The notes beneath the pieces were generated by a model. It was not told the origin of the DNA and searched no databases. It was given only the letters and a program-made list of their open reading frames with translations. Shown here piece by piece: positions 23,402 through 33,704 of a DNA stretch of 64,000 nt. Numbering within the stretch: position 1 is the first letter of the stretch; each line of letters begins with the position of its first letter. The position numbers and the translations under genes are program-made. The DNA comes from Muribaculum gordoncarteri (GTDB taxonomy: Bacteria > Bacteroidota > Bacteroidia > Bacteroidales > Muribaculaceae). Location: positions 2,914,001 through 2,978,000 of the forward strand of contig NZ_CP039393.1 of the NCBI RefSeq assembly GCF_004803695.1, written 5' to 3'.

Positions 23402-25801
23402 TTAATTTATCACCATTATCTTTGTCACCACGCCTTCACTGCCGTCGCTGCTTGATGCAAATACGTAGTAAACTCCTGATGTCACACGTTTTCCCGAGCG
23501 GTCACAACAATTCCATGTCAACATTCCGCCTTCAGGACGGCCTTGAAAAAATATGTTGCCCGAAGCGTCACCTATCTTTACAAGCGACCTCTCGCTCAAT
23601 CCCTCGATGGTCACCGGTCCCGAATAATCGGGTCTGACAGGATTGGGATAAACCGTGACATTGGAAAAGTCATCGGTAACGGGGGCAAAGTCGGCTCCAT
23701 AACATGACACTCCATAACGGGTGCCCACGTAGACAGTGTTATCGGTATCGGAACATAACACTACATTTATCTCATCGGTGGGAATGTCACTGTTGTCGGT
23801 AGTAAAATGCTCTACTATTTCACGGCCGTCACGTGCTACAAGATATATGCCGTCGCTTGTCGTCGATATCCATTTGCGCCCTGAAGCATCAATCGAAATG
23901 GATGAAATCTTGATACCGTCAAGCAAATAATCGGCATATCCGCTGCCGTCGTTACGTGAAATCTTGACATGCTCGACAGTAGTTCCCGGGTTAAGCATAT
24001 CGACAGGCTTTCTTATTATGAATACACCTTCATCACTTCCAAGCCACACACTGCCGTCGCTGTCCTCAACCATGCACGTTACAGCCAAAGAGGAGTAAAC
24101 TTTTCCATCCTGGTCGACAAATTCATCAATCACACGATACCTGTCATCCGAAATGCTCTCCATTGTTCCCCCGGTATCGTAGACGGCAAACTTAAATTCA
24201 TTCCATCCTTCGGCTATCAATGTAACGTTTCTTGATTCACGGCTCTTACATGGAAGTATGACTGCATTCCATGTGTCGTAAGTGCCGAAATCATCTATGT
24301 CGATTACTACCCAGTCGTCGACAGTCGTATTGTCGAGCTTGCGCTTGGATGCAGGAAGTACCGCTATGATAAAATCAGATGCATTAATGCCGTAACACCA
24401 AAGGTTATTGTAGCCGTCAAAGGCAAGTTCAAGGACACAGCATGAATAGTCACGCTTAAAGGGTGAATTGTTCCAATCATACTTTCCTATCTGCTTTCCG
24501 TCACGGAATTTATAGATGCCTTCATACCATGTTCCAACAAATAGTGTACCCGGTTCCTCAGGGTCCTCCAATATACGTGTTCCGGCTCTCAACAATCCGT
24601 GAGAAACACGATTGTTCAACGTTACATCCTTCAATTCGGGCGTTATATTCTCTATAAATACCTGATTGATTACATCTATGCCCATCACGGCGTCATATCC
24701 GGCCATAAATTCGTTTCGACCCACAGCTCTATTTGATGCATACACATTTCCCGAAGCTCCCTTTGCAAGATAACCGGCACCACTCACAAGTGAAGTACCC
24801 ATAGGCCGCAAAAACGAATGATTGAATGTCACGCTCTCTCCCTTGTTACCCATGTTTACATTGCAAAGTCCGTCACGGTTTATGAGCCACACATTCTCCA
24901 TGCCCTTGCATGTCGACACACAAGGTTCATCGTCAAGCAACCTGAATTCCGAAGGAATGTCGATGCGTTCAAGCTGTCGTCCCTCACTATTGAAAATAGC
25001 AAGCTCATAGCGGCTCGACACAGTGTGGAAGTCACCGCTATTTATGATGTGACGCGAGCGTCCCATCGTTATGTCACGTGTCTTGAAACTCCCGTTTTCA
25101 AAATCAAATTCAATGACATAAGCCTTTCCATTGTCACGTTCATCAACCGACAATGCGCGATTTTCGCTTATCCCGGCCATCGACATTGAAGCCAATTCAC
25201 CCAAAGGGGTAAATGCATCAAATGTATTGTGACGCTCTTTAAGAGGCGAACTGTAGAGCTTGTCATCGCAACATATAACCATGTTTTCACCTACAACAGC
25301 AATAGCCGTCACCTCACGGTTGAATATACCTGATTCAACTACGGTGTTGTCACGTGTATTGAATGTCACGATGCCGAATCCGGCGGCTACATGCACAAGA
25401 TTACCCTCAAAAGCCACATCGTTAATATTCTTACCCGTCACCTGGGGAGCATCCTTTATGTCACCGAGATTGATTATATCACCGTTATCATGCAACAAAT
25501 CAATATTACCGTCACCATAGACGACAAGAAGATAACGGCCTGCGTTATTACGGTAAATATCGGCAATGTATACACCGCTCAACCCATTGAACATGGTGTA
25601 GCCGAATGTTTCATCCGACTTTTTGTCGTAATGAAAAAGATTACCCTCCGACAGGAAGAAAACCTTGTCGGCAGTGTCTATAACCTTTCCTGTGCGATGA
25701 GTATAGTTGTTATAGACCGACCATTCTCCTACAGGTATGTGCGCAGACAATGTTGTCGCCATAAGCGACGACAACACAAGTAGAAATATTCGGTAGATCA
25801 T
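23402..25801 (-). CDS. PorZ-like beta-propeller protein with C-terminal sorting-type domain
   Basis: 799 residues: signal peptide (about 1-19), then many beta-propeller blades of the two-component-regulator type (repeated SDGNIDLLHDNG- and VGTWYEGIYKF-like strands), then a C-terminal domain of about 80 residues beginning TVYPNPVRPDYSGPVTIEG and ending YYVFASSSDGSEGVVTKIMVIN, the layout of type IX secretion C-terminal domains. The N-terminus (PVGEWSVYNNYTHRTGKVIDT, YTMFNGLSGVYIADI) resembles PorZ, a component of the T9SS attachment complex. Naming it PorZ is inference; a generic propeller is the alternative. Last gene of the nadA-leuS-rdgB run. Confidence 0.7.
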   Translation of the reverse strand: MIYRIFLLVLSSLMATTLSAHIPVGEWSVYNNYTHRTGKVIDTADKVFFLSEGNLFHYDKKSDETFGYTMFNGLSGVYIADIYRNNAGRYLLVVYGDGNIDLLHDNGDIINLGDIKDAPQVTGKNINDVAFEGNLVHVAAGFGIVTFNTRDNTVVESGIFNREVTAIAVVGENMVICCDDKLYSSPLKERHNTFDAFTPLGELASMSMAGISENRALSVDERDNGKAYVIEFDFENGSFKTRDITMGRSRHIINSGDFHTVSSRYELAIFNSEGRQLERIDIPSEFRLLDDEPCVSTCKGMENVWLINRDGLCNVNMGNKGESVTFNHSFLRPMGTSLVSGAGYLAKGASGNVYASNRAVGRNEFMAGYDAVMGIDVINQVFIENITPELKDVTLNNRVSHGLLRAGTRILEDPEEPGTLFVGTWYEGIYKFRDGKQIGKYDWNNSPFKRDYSCCVLELAFDGYNNLWCYGINASDFIIAVLPASKRKLDNTTVDDWVVIDIDDFGTYDTWNAVILPCKSRESRNVTLIAEGWNEFKFAVYDTGGTMESISDDRYRVIDEFVDQDGKVYSSLAVTCMVEDSDGSVWLGSDEGVFIIRKPVDMLNPGTTVEHVKISRNDGSGYADYLLDGIKISSISIDASGRKWISTTSDGIYLVARDGREIVEHFTTDNSDIPTDEINVVLCSDTDNTVYVGTRYGVSCYGADFAPVTDDFSNVTVYPNPVRPDYSGPVTIEGLSERSLVKIGDASGNIFFQGRPEGGMLTWNCCDRSGKRVTSGVYYVFASSSDGSEGVVTKIMVIN

Positions 25802-25824
25802 GCTTTAAAACCGGGAAACGTGAC

Positions 25825-26415
25825 TTATGAAGAGATATTTTTTTCAGTCAGATATTTCCTGAGTTTCTCAGTAGCACGACCGCGATGACTTATTCTGTTC
25901 TTTTCCGCTGCATCCATTTCCGCAAAAGTCACATCATAACCTTCGGGCATGAATACGGGATCGTATCCGAATCCGTTGGAACCGCGCAATTCATCTATTA
26001 TGACACCCTCTACCGTGCCTTCCATCTCCACTATGTCATTACCCTCTATAAGGGCTATGACAGTGCGGAAACGGGCCTTACGGTCAGTCACACCCTCCAT
26101 GTTACGCATCAATAAAGCCACATTTGCAGCCGAATCGTGAGCCGGTCCGGCATAACGGGCCGAATAGACTCCGGGAGCACCGTTAAGAGCATCCACCTCC
26201 AAACCGGTGTCATCGGCAAAACAGTCGTAACCGTAATGCTCTTTTACAAACTTAGCCTTTATTGCAGCGTTACCTTCAAGCGTGTCGGCAATCTCAGGTA
26301 TATCCTCATTGCATCCTATATCACCAAGTCCGAGTATAGTGAATTCATCACCCAATATAGCCCTGATCTCTTCGAGCTTATGCTTGTTGTTGGTTGCAAA
26401 TACTATTTTTCTCAT
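25825..26415 (-). CDS. rdgB: RdgB/HAM1 non-canonical purine NTP pyrophosphatase
   Basis: 196 residues from the ATG at 26413-26415 (an ATG four codons upstream is also possible). It hydrolyses XTP, dITP and ITP to monophosphates to keep deaminated purines out of DNA. HAM1 hallmarks: [18 protein letters not shown] at the N-terminus, [25 protein letters not shown], and [11 protein letters not shown] with SHRGRA near the C-terminus. It follows leuS by 64 bp and precedes the PorZ-like gene by 23 bp. Confidence 0.95.
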   Translation of the reverse strand: MRKIVFATNNKHKLEEIRAILGDEFTILGLGDIGCNEDIPEIADTLEGNAAIKAKFVKEHYGYDCFADDTGLEVDALNGAPGVYSARYAGPAHDSAANVALLMRNMEGVTDRKARFRTVIALIEGNDIVEMEGTVEGVIIDELRGSNGFGYDPVFMPEGYDVTFAEMDAAEKNRISHRGRATEKLRKYLTEKNISS

Positions 26416-26479
26416 ACCTGATGACATGGATGTTTCAATGAATTAACGCATTACACGAGTCATTTATTGCCGTGACATG

Positions 26480-29251
26480 TCAAGCCACGACAATATTGAC
26501 TATCTTACCGGGAACTACAATGATTTTCTTCACGCTCTTTCCTTCAAGCCACTTTGCAGCGCCTTCATGCTCAAGAGCTGTCTTCTCGATGATTTCACGA
26601 GGAGTATCGGCAGCAACTTCAATGTTGAAACGAGCCTTACCGTTGAACGACACAGCCATTGTCACAGTATCCTCCTTAAGGTACTCTTCGTTGCATACAG
26701 GCCATGAACCGTCACATATAGTGCTATTGTTACCAATGGCATGCCAGAGCTCTTCAGTGATGTGAGGAGCAAAAGGAGCAAGAAGGAGCAACAGCTGTCC
26801 GAGAACCTCACGACTGTGACATTTCATCGAATTAAGTTCATTGACACATATCATGAACGCAGCTATCGAAGTGTTGAACGAAAAGTTCTCAATGTCCCAT
26901 GTCACCTTCTTTATAAGCTTGTGGAGCGATTTAAGCTCGTCCTTTGAAGGTTTGCTGTCATCTACGACCAGATTGTCACCTTTATAGAAAAGTCCCCACA
27001 GACGCTTTAAAAAGCGGTTTACGCCGTCGATACCGTTAGTGTCCCAAGGCTTGCTCTGCTCAAGCGGACCGAGGAACATTTCATACAATCGAAGTGTGTC
27101 GGCACCGTAACGCTCAACAATGTCATCGGGATTTACCACATTGAACATGGACTTTGACATCTTTTCAACAGCATATCCGCACACATACTTGCCATCCTCA
27201 AGAATAAACTCGGCATCGTTGAATTCAGGACGCCATGCACGGAACTTGTCAAGGTCAAGAATATCGTTGCTGACGATGTTTACATCGACATGTATAGGTG
27301 TGACATCATAATCCTTCTTTAGATTATAAGACACAAAAGTATTGGTGTCCTTAATGCGGTATACGAAGTTGGAGCGTCCCTGGATCATACCCTGGTTTAT
27401 GAGCTTGCGGAAAGGCTCGTCACGACACACAATGCCCAAATCATAAAGGAACTTGTTCCAGAAACGGCTGTATATCAAATGACCCGTAGCATGTTCGGTA
27501 CCGCCTATGTAAAGGTCGACATCCTGCCAGTAATCATCGGCTTCCTTCGACACGAGAGCCTCATTGTTGCGGGGATCCATATAACGCAAATAGTAGGCCG
27601 ACGATCCGGCAAATCCGGGCATCGTATTCAATTCAAGAGGATAACCTTCGGCACTCTTCCAATCCTTGGCACGACCCAACGGAGGTTCGCCCGATTCGGT
27701 AGGAAGATACTTGTCAACTTCAGGCAACAGCAAAGGCAGTTGCGACTCGTCCAACAGATGAGGAACACCGTCCTTGTAATATACGGGGAACGGTTCACCC
27801 CAGTAACGCTGACGACTGAATATAGCGTCACGAAGACGATAGTTGACCTTCACCTTTCCTATTCCCTTCTCCTCGATGAAACGCTTGGTTGCAGCAATGG
27901 CATCCTTAACTTCCATACCGTTGAGATCAAGCTCGGCTCCACATGAATTTATCATCTTACCCGACTTTGCATCGAAGCTCTCCTCGCTTACATCACATCC
28001 TTCAATAAGCGGAACTATAGGAAGATTAAAATGCTTGGCAAAGGCATAGTCACGACTGTCATGAGCGGGAACGGCCATAATAGCACCCGTACCGTAACCT
28101 GCAAGCACATAATCGCTCACCCATACGGGAATTTCCTTACCCGTAAGCGGATTAACGGCATAAGCACCGGTAAATACTCCCGATACATTCTTCTCAATCA
28201 TTCGCTCACGCTCGGTCTTGTGCTTTACCTCATCTATATAGGCATCTACGGCAGCGCGCTGCTCGGGAGTAGTTATCATGTCGACATAGGCGCTTTCAGG
28301 AGCCATAACCATGAATGTAACGCCAAACACAGTATCGGCACGAGTGGTGAATATTTCAAGTTCGACATCGCTTCCTGCAATGGGGAAACGCATCTCGGCA
28401 CCTTCGGAACGACCTATCCAGTTACGTTGTGTTTCCTTCAAGGAGTCGGTCCAGTCTATTCTTTCAAGACCGTCAAGAAGACGCTGAGCATAAGCCGACA
28501 CTCTAAGACACCATTGATACATCAGTTTCTGTTCAACAGGATAGCCTCCACGTATTGAAAGACCTTCGCTCACCTCGTCATTAGCCAACACGGTACCAAG
28601 TTTGGGACACCAGTTAACCATAGTGTTTCCAAGATAAGCTATGCGATAGTTCATGAGAGTGTCACTCTTCTGCTTTTCATTGTAGCCATTCCACTCTTCG
28701 GCAGTAAACTCAAGTTCCTTGCCGCAGGCTGCATTCACACCCTTGCTTCCCTCCTTCTCAAAGTGAGCTATAAGGTCGGCTATGGGCATTGCCTTATCCA
28801 GCTTTGTGTCATAGTAGCTGTTAAACATCTTCATGAACGCCCACTGTGTCCATTTATAGTACTCGGGGTCACAAGTCTTGATTTCACGATCCCAGTCGTA
28901 GCAGAAACCTATTTTATCAAGCTGATTGCGATAACGTGCTATGTTATTTACTGTGGTTATCTCGGGATGCTGACCCGTCTGTATGGCATACTGTTCAGCG
29001 GGAAGACCGTAAGCGTCATATCCCATAGGATGAAGCACATTGTAACCCTGAAGACGCTTGTAACGCGAGAAGATGTCACTTGCTATGTAACCAAGTGGAT
29101 GGCCTACGTGCAATCCAGCTCCCGAAGGATAAGGGAACATGTCGAGCACATAGAACTTGGGACGCGAATTGTCGATCTCCGTCTTATAAGTCTTGTTTTC
29201 TTTCCAATACTGCTGCCAGCGGCTCTCTATATCTCTATGATTATATTCCAT
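26480..29251 (-). CDS. leuS: Leucyl-tRNA synthetase
   Basis: 923-residue class Ia synthetase that charges tRNA-Leu. The HIGH signature is seen as [15 protein letters not shown] and the KMSKS loop as [12 protein letters not shown]. The CP1 editing domain contains the usual [14 protein letters not shown] segment. The C-terminal anticodon and tRNA-binding domains are complete. It starts 33 bp after nadA and is followed by rdgB. Confidence 0.98.
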   Translation of the reverse strand: MEYNHRDIESRWQQYWKENKTYKTEIDNSRPKFYVLDMFPYPSGAGLHVGHPLGYIASDIFSRYKRLQGYNVLHPMGYDAYGLPAEQYAIQTGQHPEITTVNNIARYRNQLDKIGFCYDWDREIKTCDPEYYKWTQWAFMKMFNSYYDTKLDKAMPIADLIAHFEKEGSKGVNAACGKELEFTAEEWNGYNEKQKSDTLMNYRIAYLGNTMVNWCPKLGTVLANDEVSEGLSIRGGYPVEQKLMYQWCLRVSAYAQRLLDGLERIDWTDSLKETQRNWIGRSEGAEMRFPIAGSDVELEIFTTRADTVFGVTFMVMAPESAYVDMITTPEQRAAVDAYIDEVKHKTERERMIEKNVSGVFTGAYAVNPLTGKEIPVWVSDYVLAGYGTGAIMAVPAHDSRDYAFAKHFNLPIVPLIEGCDVSEESFDAKSGKMINSCGAELDLNGMEVKDAIAATKRFIEEKGIGKVKVNYRLRDAIFSRQRYWGEPFPVYYKDGVPHLLDESQLPLLLPEVDKYLPTESGEPPLGRAKDWKSAEGYPLELNTMPGFAGSSAYYLRYMDPRNNEALVSKEADDYWQDVDLYIGGTEHATGHLIYSRFWNKFLYDLGIVCRDEPFRKLINQGMIQGRSNFVYRIKDTNTFVSYNLKKDYDVTPIHVDVNIVSNDILDLDKFRAWRPEFNDAEFILEDGKYVCGYAVEKMSKSMFNVVNPDDIVERYGADTLRLYEMFLGPLEQSKPWDTNGIDGVNRFLKRLWGLFYKGDNLVVDDSKPSKDELKSLHKLIKKVTWDIENFSFNTSIAAFMICVNELNSMKCHSREVLGQLLLLLAPFAPHITEELWHAIGNNSTICDGSWPVCNEEYLKEDTVTMAVSFNGKARFNIEVAADTPREIIEKTALEHEGAAKWLEGKSVKKIIVVPGKIVNIVVA

Positions 29252-29284
29252 ATAATGATTTTTTATTTTATTCGGTTAATGATG

Positions 29285-30271
29285 TTATAGTCCCAGTTTC
29301 TCGCTTATTTCAAGCATGCGTTCTATGGGACGACGGGCCTTATCGGCTATCTCACTGTCAACCTCAACCTGAGGCTGCTCATATTTAAGACAATTATAGA
29401 GCTTCTCCATTGTGTTGAGCTTCATAAACGAGCAGTCGTTGCATGCACAAGTGGAATCGGCCGGAGGAGCGGGAATGAATATCTTGTCGGGACAGCGCTT
29501 CCTCATTTCATGAAGTATGCCGCTTTCAGTGGCCACGATAAACTCCTTGTTGTCGCTCTTTACGGCATAATTAAGCAAAGCAGCCGTAGAACCCACCTTA
29601 TCGGCAAGGATGAGCAGTGGAGCGGGACATTCGGGATGAGCCAGTACCTTGGCATCGGGATACTGACGCTTCAACTCTGCAAGTTTCTCAACCGAGAACT
29701 GTTCATGAACGTGACATGCACCGTTCCACAACTTCATGTTGCGTCCCGTTACTGAATTTATATAGTTTCCGAGATTACGGTCAGGACCAAATATAATAGG
29801 AGTGTCCTCAGGAAAACTCTCCACTATCTGCCGTGCATTGGTCGATGTCACGAGCACATCGGTAAGAGCCTTTACATCGGCCGATGTATTCACATAACTT
29901 ATTACAGTGTGTCCCGGATTATCATCTATGAATTTCTTAAACTCATCGGCTTTGCAACTGTCGGCAAGCGAACAGCCGGCACTGAGGTCGGGAATAAGCA
30001 CCTTCTTGTCGGGACAGAGTATCTTGGCGGTTTCACCCATGAAGTTGACTCCGCACAGTACGATAATCGGTTCGGTAAGTCGCGAAGCTATCTGAGCAAG
30101 CGCAAGACTGTCGCCTATATAATCGGCGATATCCTGTATTTCACCTTTCTGGTAATAGTGGGCAAGAATGACCGCACCTTTCTCCTTCTTCAATCGAAGA
30201 ATCTCAGCTTTCAAGTCAATGTCTTTGTCAACCGGAGAGTCAACATAGCCTTTATCGACATTCATTGTCAT
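29285..30271 (-). CDS. nadA: Quinolinate synthase A
   Basis: 328 residues. It condenses iminoaspartate with dihydroxyacetone phosphate to quinolinate (NAD biosynthesis) using a [4Fe-4S] cluster. Cysteines that fit cluster ligands appear in VLCGVNFMGETA, NGACHVHEQF and the CACNDCSFM segment. The N-terminal VILAHYYQKGEIQDIADYIGDSL is diagnostic. Its partner nadB lies about 27 kb away; nadC is not in the window. First gene of a leftward run into leuS-rdgB-porZ, with a promoter 84 bp upstream. Confidence 0.97.
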   Translation of the reverse strand: MTMNVDKGYVDSPVDKDIDLKAEILRLKKEKGAVILAHYYQKGEIQDIADYIGDSLALAQIASRLTEPIIVLCGVNFMGETAKILCPDKKVLIPDLSAGCSLADSCKADEFKKFIDDNPGHTVISYVNTSADVKALTDVLVTSTNARQIVESFPEDTPIIFGPDRNLGNYINSVTGRNMKLWNGACHVHEQFSVEKLAELKRQYPDAKVLAHPECPAPLLILADKVGSTAALLNYAVKSDNKEFIVATESGILHEMRKRCPDKIFIPAPPADSTCACNDCSFMKLNTMEKLYNCLKYEQPQVEVDSEIADKARRPIERMLEISEKLGL

Positions 30272-30354
30272 AGATTGATGTATTATAAGTATAAATCTAT
30301 ACTAAATAAGTAATATTATAGTAAGATGTGAATAAGCACCATGTGAATGGCTTG

Positions 30355-30386
30355 CAAAGGTAACAACTTATTAATTATTAGGCAAG
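30355..30386 (-). promoter_or_regulatory. Promoter for nadA-leuS-rdgB-porZ
   Basis: Minus strand: CTTG (30383-30386, one mismatch to TTTG), 20-bp spacer, TACCTTTG (30355-30362). The leader to the nadA ATG is about 80 bases. Confidence 0.65.
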
Positions 30387-30389
30387 ATT

Positions 30390-31185
30390 AGGACATAACT
30401 TTATACACGTACATCTTTATATATAGGCAATGCAATCTTGTAGACACACTATGACAACACTGTACTGAACTTGAAAAGCAATTCACCCCCTCGACTTTCT
30501 TGTCAACATTATTATTCTATTTTGTTTTGAAAAATTTTTTTCAAAAAACTTTCAAAGTAAGATTATATAAGCATGTTGATAACTGTGATAACTTTTTAGG
30601 TATATGCTTGCATATTAACTTATGAAACTACAATCTACAAATAATCTACATATAAAATGCTGCTACATTGCAATCTTCCAATGATATCACAATGTTATTA
30701 ACATACGGTTTATAACATGTAATGTTAATAAAAATGTTACGCCATTACTCTTGATAACTATGTTGAAACAGGTGTATAATCAAGTTAAATCATTATTACA
30801 ACTTATTTTGTAATTACGATTATCCGGTTATACAATCAGGGGTGAATACGATGCAAATTTAGTTGTAAAAATCTCTTATTAATTTATCAAGCTTTATCTA
30901 CATTACAATCTACATTTGTGAACATCATAATTTTTGAAGTGTAAGAATTACACTTCAAAAATTACGCTAAACTACATTAAGGGTGACAATAAAAAAGGCC
31001 GAAAAAAGTTCACGACATTACAAAATAAGTGTATTAGTAACACTGTTGTTGCAATGATGTAATATATAATGTAAACTATGTAATAACATTGTAATAATAT
31101 GATGTTATATTTAATTAGTTGATTAATAATAAATTAGATATTTATTTAAAATTATTTTGTAAAATATTTGAAAAAAATTGACAAA
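30390..31185. other. oriC: AT-rich noncoding region, candidate chromosomal replication origin
   Basis: About 800 bp without a gene between the divergent nadA and sigma-factor genes, strikingly AT-rich compared with the rest of the window. It holds near-matches to the DnaA box: TTATACACG (30401-30409), TGTTGATAA (30574-30582) and TGTGATAA (30584-30591); an AT palindrome around 30525-30546; two phased pairs of ATCTACA; and a perfect 16-bp-arm hairpin (30929-30963). An exact parS lies 13 kb away. The assignment as oriC is inference: none of the DnaA boxes is a perfect TTATCCACA, and dnaA is not nearby. Confidence 0.4.
30929..30963. repeat. Perfect inverted repeat, 16-bp arms, 3-base loop
   Basis: Left arm AATTTTTGAAGTGTAA (30929-30944), loop GAA, right arm its exact complement (30948-30963). 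It could be a protein-binding palindrome, an origin structure, or the end of an unannotated small RNA; neither neighbouring gene is transcribed toward it. Confidence 0.9.
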
Positions 31186-31190
31186 AATGT

Positions 31191-31219
31191 TTTGCTTATT
31201 AAAATTATTTGTATATTTG
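31191..31219 (+). promoter_or_regulatory. Promoter for the ECF sigma gene
   Basis: TTTG (31191-31194) and TATATTTG (31212-31219) with a 17-bp spacer, slightly shorter than usual. The leader to the ATG is about 45 bases. Confidence 0.65.
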
Positions 31220-31269
31220 CAACATCAAATTTAAACATAAAACAACCAAACTAACAAAAACAATTCATC

Positions 31270-31776
31270 ATGGGAACTTCTACTACATTTCAAGGCAAGC
31301 TTTTGAGCCTTCAGAGCAATCTATTGAATTTTGCTTACATGTTAACATCCAATTACGACGATGCCTACGACCTGCTTCAGGACACTACATTGAAGGCTCT
31401 CGACAATGAAGACAAGTATGTTGACAATGTCAATTTCAAAGGTTGGGTATTTACTATTATGCGTAACATTTTTATCAACAACTACCGCAAAGTAGTGCGT
31501 TCATCAACAGTTGTTGATAAGACAGAGGATCTATATCATCTTAACTTGCCCCAGGATTCAGGTTTCCAGACTCCCGAAGGATCATTTGCCGCCATGGAGA
31601 TAACCAAGGCCATCAACTCATTCAGCGACGAATACCGTGTTCCCTTCTCAATGCATGTTGCAGGATACAAGTATAATGAAATTGCCGAGAAGATGAATCT
31701 GCCTCTCGGAACAGTGAAGAGCCGCATATTCTTTGCACGTCAAAAACTTCAGCAGCAATTTCATGACTATCGCTAA
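31270..31776 (+). CDS. ECF-type RNA polymerase sigma factor
   Basis: 168 residues. Region 2 (about 10-75: LLNFAYMLTSNYDDAYDLLQDTTLKALDN, FKGWVFTIMRNIFINNYRK) and region 4 (about 110-165: YRVPFSMHVAGYKYNEIAEKMNLPLGTVKSRIFFARQKL) are complete. It directs core RNA polymerase to a dedicated promoter set. No anti-sigma factor (FecR-like or zinc-binding) is adjacent, unlike many Bacteroidales ECF sigmas. The protein looks like a conserved stand-alone type in Bacteroidales. It is followed by a terminator, so the downstream lipoprotein is separate. Confidence 0.95.
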   Translation: MGTSTTFQGKLLSLQSNLLNFAYMLTSNYDDAYDLLQDTTLKALDNEDKYVDNVNFKGWVFTIMRNIFINNYRKVVRSSTVVDKTEDLYHLNLPQDSGFQTPEGSFAAMEITKAINSFSDEYRVPFSMHVAGYKYNEIAEKMNLPLGTVKSRIFFARQKLQQQFHDYR

Positions 31777-31825
31777 TTACATCGTAGCATACTCTTACTG
31801 ACATTCCATATAATCCCTGATGAAA

Positions 31826-31861
31826 AGTGGCCGGTAACTCGTTTATCGGTCACTCTTTTTT
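31826..31861 (+). terminator. Intrinsic terminator after the sigma gene
   Basis: AGTGGCCGGTAA pairs with TTATCGGTCACT (two mismatches), followed by a run of T. Confidence 0.75.
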
Positions 31862-31957
31862 ATGTTACGTGCTATTTAACATGAGTTAAACCATCAATAG
31901 GGCGGGAGTATTTGTTAAAAGAAAAGTAACAACTCTTTTATAATGTATTATCAAATT

Positions 31958-33211
31958 ATGAAAAAATCTCTCTTGTTTATAATGTCGATGGCCATGCTGG
32001 CGACATTCGGTTGTAGCGATGATGACAATAAAGCTCCATGGGAGGAGCTGCCTTCGGGATCCATAACCGGTGCCGATGCAATGATAACGTTCAACGGCGA
32101 GCGTTCCTACGGTTCTGTTCAGCTTAAGGCCGATAACTCATCCAAGGGTGTGATTAATGTTGTGAATGTGCTTCCGGGCTATCCTGAAGTAACGATGGAT
32201 GTTGACATGGCTCAACAGCCCGACGGCTCGTTTAATGTCACGGGAGCCACTACACTTGACACTCCTCCCTGTATGCTTCCGTCATCGAAATCTGACGAAA
32301 AGCTTGTCATCTATAATCTTTCGGTTGAAGGAAATGTCACGACACAGGGAAAAGCCGACATGAATTTTAAAGCGGTGTTGGGCGATAATGTTCAAAACCA
32401 TGTTACCGGAACATGGGTGTTGGCCGACTATCTGCCGTTGACTCCTGAAGGAATGGCTAATGCTCCCGTACAGGTTAGCTGGGTTACGAAGAGCGGTGGC
32501 GTTGAAATGGATGCCCGATTGTCGGCTATGGCAAGTCTTCTTGCCGGCAACATTGTGTATCAGATGCTGAAATCGGTTACATTTTCCCCCGATGGAAACG
32601 TAACGGCTTTATATAGCAGCGGCTTTGACCTGGTGGCATTTATGGAGGGCGGTATCGACAAGCAGCAGGGGCGTTACATCCATGTAAACAATGACTGGAA
32701 AGAGTCGCCTCGAAATCTTGCTTTCTGGTATTCACCCGGCAATTATCTGTGCGTCACACCTTATATGCCAAACATTATGGCACAGATAGCCATAGACAAC
32801 GGCGAAGATCCCGACCTGAACAACGGCGCGTTACCTGAGATGGAGAAGCAGCTGCTTGAAAAGCTTGCTCAACTCGGAGTGGATGTGAGCGTGCTGATGG
32901 AGAATTTTGAATATTGGAATAAGAATGGAATTCCGTTGCAGATAGTGCGCAGCGATTACAACAGCATGAGTCTGGTATTGGATGAAAAAATGATAGATTC
33001 GGTGGTCAAGGCGTTTATTCCCGCACTTGACAAGCTCGACGAGAAGCTTGCCGAGATGATAGCCGCCGATCCCAATGACCCAGTTGTTAAGCTGTTGATG
33101 ACCGAGATAATGCCTGAATTGGGCATAAACAAGTTGGCCGACCTCGGCTCGCTTTGGATCAATGATACCGAAAGTTTCACGATTGCGCTGAAGTTGAATC
33201 GCGCTCAGTGA
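31958..33211 (+). CDS. Secreted lipoprotein, Bacteroidales hypothetical (DUF4925-like)
   Basis: 417 residues from the ATG at 31958. Lipoprotein signal peptide MKKSLLFIMSMAMLATFGC, with the lipidated Cys followed by SDDDN, a pattern that often sends lipoproteins to the cell surface in Bacteroidetes. The next part (SITGADAMITFNGERSYGSVQL) looks like a beta-rich domain; the second half is more helical, with Asp/Glu-rich turns. It may belong to the DUF4925 group, but I am not certain. No enzymatic motif is visible. It is followed directly by the IS remnant. Confidence 0.75.
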   Translation: MKKSLLFIMSMAMLATFGCSDDDNKAPWEELPSGSITGADAMITFNGERSYGSVQLKADNSSKGVINVVNVLPGYPEVTMDVDMAQQPDGSFNVTGATTLDTPPCMLPSSKSDEKLVIYNLSVEGNVTTQGKADMNFKAVLGDNVQNHVTGTWVLADYLPLTPEGMANAPVQVSWVTKSGGVEMDARLSAMASLLAGNIVYQMLKSVTFSPDGNVTALYSSGFDLVAFMEGGIDKQQGRYIHVNNDWKESPRNLAFWYSPGNYLCVTPYMPNIMAQIAIDNGEDPDLNNGALPEMEKQLLEKLAQLGVDVSVLMENFEYWNKNGIPLQIVRSDYNSMSLVLDEKMIDSVVKAFIPALDKLDEKLAEMIAADPNDPVVKLLMTEIMPELGINKLADLGSLWINDTESFTIALKLNRAQ

Positions 33212-33317
33212 TATTAGAGCCGGTTCGACAATAAATATTAACGGCAGGGTTGCATATTGCGGGCGCTTTTTGGTCTGTTTGTCAGTCGTGTACATCCGAA
33301 CATAAATCATTGGCTCC

Positions 33318-33629
33318 ATGAAAATAAAGTTTAAGCATTGCCGACGGAAGCGCATCCGTAAGTTTTTGTCAGGCTTCCATGGAATGGTCAAGGCTGATAA
33401 AGGATACTGTGGCGTTGATTCCAGGCTTGAGGACTGCATTATCGAATGTGTGAAATCGAATTTCGGTACAGCTGAATTTCGCCCGCTTTCAGGCCGTTGG
33501 GTGGTGGAACGCACAAATTATTGGCTCGAAAACTATCGGCGACTATGCCGGAACTATGAGCGATACCTGTCTTCAGCTCGGGCAATGACATATCTTGCCG
33601 CGATACTTTTCATGCTCCGGTACTGCTGA
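33318..33629 (+). pseudogene. IS5-family transposase, C-terminal fragment
   Basis: 103 residues from an internal ATG. It keeps the second Asp of the DDE triad in VKADKGYCGVDSRLED and the Glu in RWVVERTNYWLENYRRL, then the typical SSARAMTYLAAILFMLRY end. The first Asp and the N-terminal DNA-binding region are absent, so it cannot be active alone. It lies inside the element bounded at 33217 and 33815. Confidence 0.88.
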
Positions 33630-33704
33630 CTGACGATTACATTATACCCCTAATATTTATTTGATGGGACGAAAGTTACCTTCGCCTCGGCCACTCGTTG
33701 GCGC

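Noticed and set aside
32831-33514. Minus-strand reading frame of 227 codons
   Set aside because: Antisense to the lipoprotein and transposase fragment and crosses the IS boundary; no domain.
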